Below, in pieces: positions 6,733 through 6,907 of a DNA stretch of 6,907 nt (its first letter is position 1; each line of letters begins with the position of its first letter). The stretch spans positions 1-6,907 of the forward strand of contig JALHET010000099.1 in assembly GCA_022839525.1 (NCBI GenBank), read 5' to 3'. Position numbers and translations under genes: made by a program. The notes below the pieces were generated by a model that did no database searches, was not told the DNA's origin, and saw nothing but the letters and a program-made list of their open reading frames with translations. The stretch is from Lentisphaerota bacterium. Its GTDB lineage: Bacteria; Verrucomicrobiota; Kiritimatiellia; RFP12; UBA1067.

Positions 6733-6760
6733 GGGTTACGGGTTACACGTTACAGGTTAC
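6733..6760. repeat. Four-unit 7-bp tandem array (RGGTTAC type)
   Basis: Plus-strand units GGGTTAC, GGGTTAC, ACGTTAC, AGGTTAC are exact heptamers in phase. Two more degenerate units (AGGTTGT, TGGTTGG) extend the pattern left to 6719. On the minus strand the array supplies the TAA stop of the upstream Cys-rich gene. It occupies most of the spacer before thiH. Confidence 0.8.
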
Positions 6761-6905
6761 GGGGGGGCGCGGCGGTATCCGCATCCGGTGCCGCGGCTTT
6801 CTTTTCGAAACGCACGCACAGGTCCGTGGCTTCGGTCTCTTTGTTCGAGAGGCCGCAACGCTGGCTGAAAGGGTTCACGACAAAGTGGCGGCACCACCCG
6901 CAACT
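6750..6905 (-). CDS. C-terminal part of a small Cys4 protein (5' end off-window)
   Basis: An open minus-strand frame enters from the right edge and ends at the TAA at 6750-6752, giving 51 visible residues. Four cysteines are spaced C-x2-C-x11-C-x12-C (CGWCRHF, RCGL, LCVRFE), an arrangement typical of small zinc- or iron-sulfur-binding proteins. A low-complexity Lys/Ala/Asp/Pro-rich tail follows, and its last residues (RNL) and stop lie in the tandem repeat. I do not recognise the family. The ordered cysteines and the following aromatic and acidic residues support real coding over the other two frames. It is oriented with thiH and lies 50 nt upstream, so cotranscription is likely; a role in the same pathway is not shown. 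Confidence 0.45.
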   Translation of the reverse strand, partial: SCGWCRHFVVNPFSQRCGLSNKETEATDLCVRFEKKAAAPDADTAAPPRNL

Positions 6906-6907
6906 CC

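Overview
The window is G+C-rich and bacterial, and every gene that can be supported reads on the minus strand. From right to left it holds the 3' end of a small Cys-rich protein gene, thiH (2-iminoacetate synthase, thiamine thiazole pathway), a fused metX-metW gene (homoserine O-acyltransferase plus MetW), a serine O-acetyltransferase, an M24-family Xaa-Pro peptidase and an exported GH88 unsaturated glucuronyl hydrolase. The metX-metW fusion, the roughly 300-residue serine acetyltransferase subtype, a GAG/uronide-type GH88 and short tandem repeats between genes together suggest the Kiritimatiellota/Lentisphaerae/Verrucomicrobia side of the PVC group. That placement is inference, because no rRNA or other decisive marker is present.

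Layout. At 5450-5565, between thiH and metXW, an extended -10 sequence (TGCTATACT) lies just upstream of metXW. From there four genes run as one compact block: metXW, then cysE 2 nt later, then pepP (30 nt gap if the ATG is used), then GH88 with a 4-nt ATGA overlap. The first two genes make the two O-acylated amino acids (O-acylhomoserine and O-acetylserine) that accept sulfur in methionine and cysteine synthesis. The last two are catabolic: proline-peptide turnover and cleavage of unsaturated uronic-acid oligosaccharides in the cell envelope. No sulfhydrylase, polysaccharide lyase, sulfatase or other thiazole-pathway gene lies in the window.

The 264 bases left of the GH88 stop hold no convincing gene. 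They carry a good sigma70-type promoter (TTGACA, 17-nt spacer, TATTTT) pointing left off the window. It is followed by about 105 nt of predicted leader with strong nested inverted repeats that match no riboswitch class I recognise.

The most unusual pattern is at the gene junctions. Each of the three spacers of at least 30 bp between genes carries a short degenerate tandem array with a 7-bp period, but the unit differs each time: RGGTTAC-like near 6733-6760, GGGATTN-like near 5489-5523, and CGGCGTT near 2644-2678. One array runs into the apparent N-terminus of pepP, one supplies the stop codon of the Cys-rich gene, and one overlaps the -35 region of the metXW promoter.
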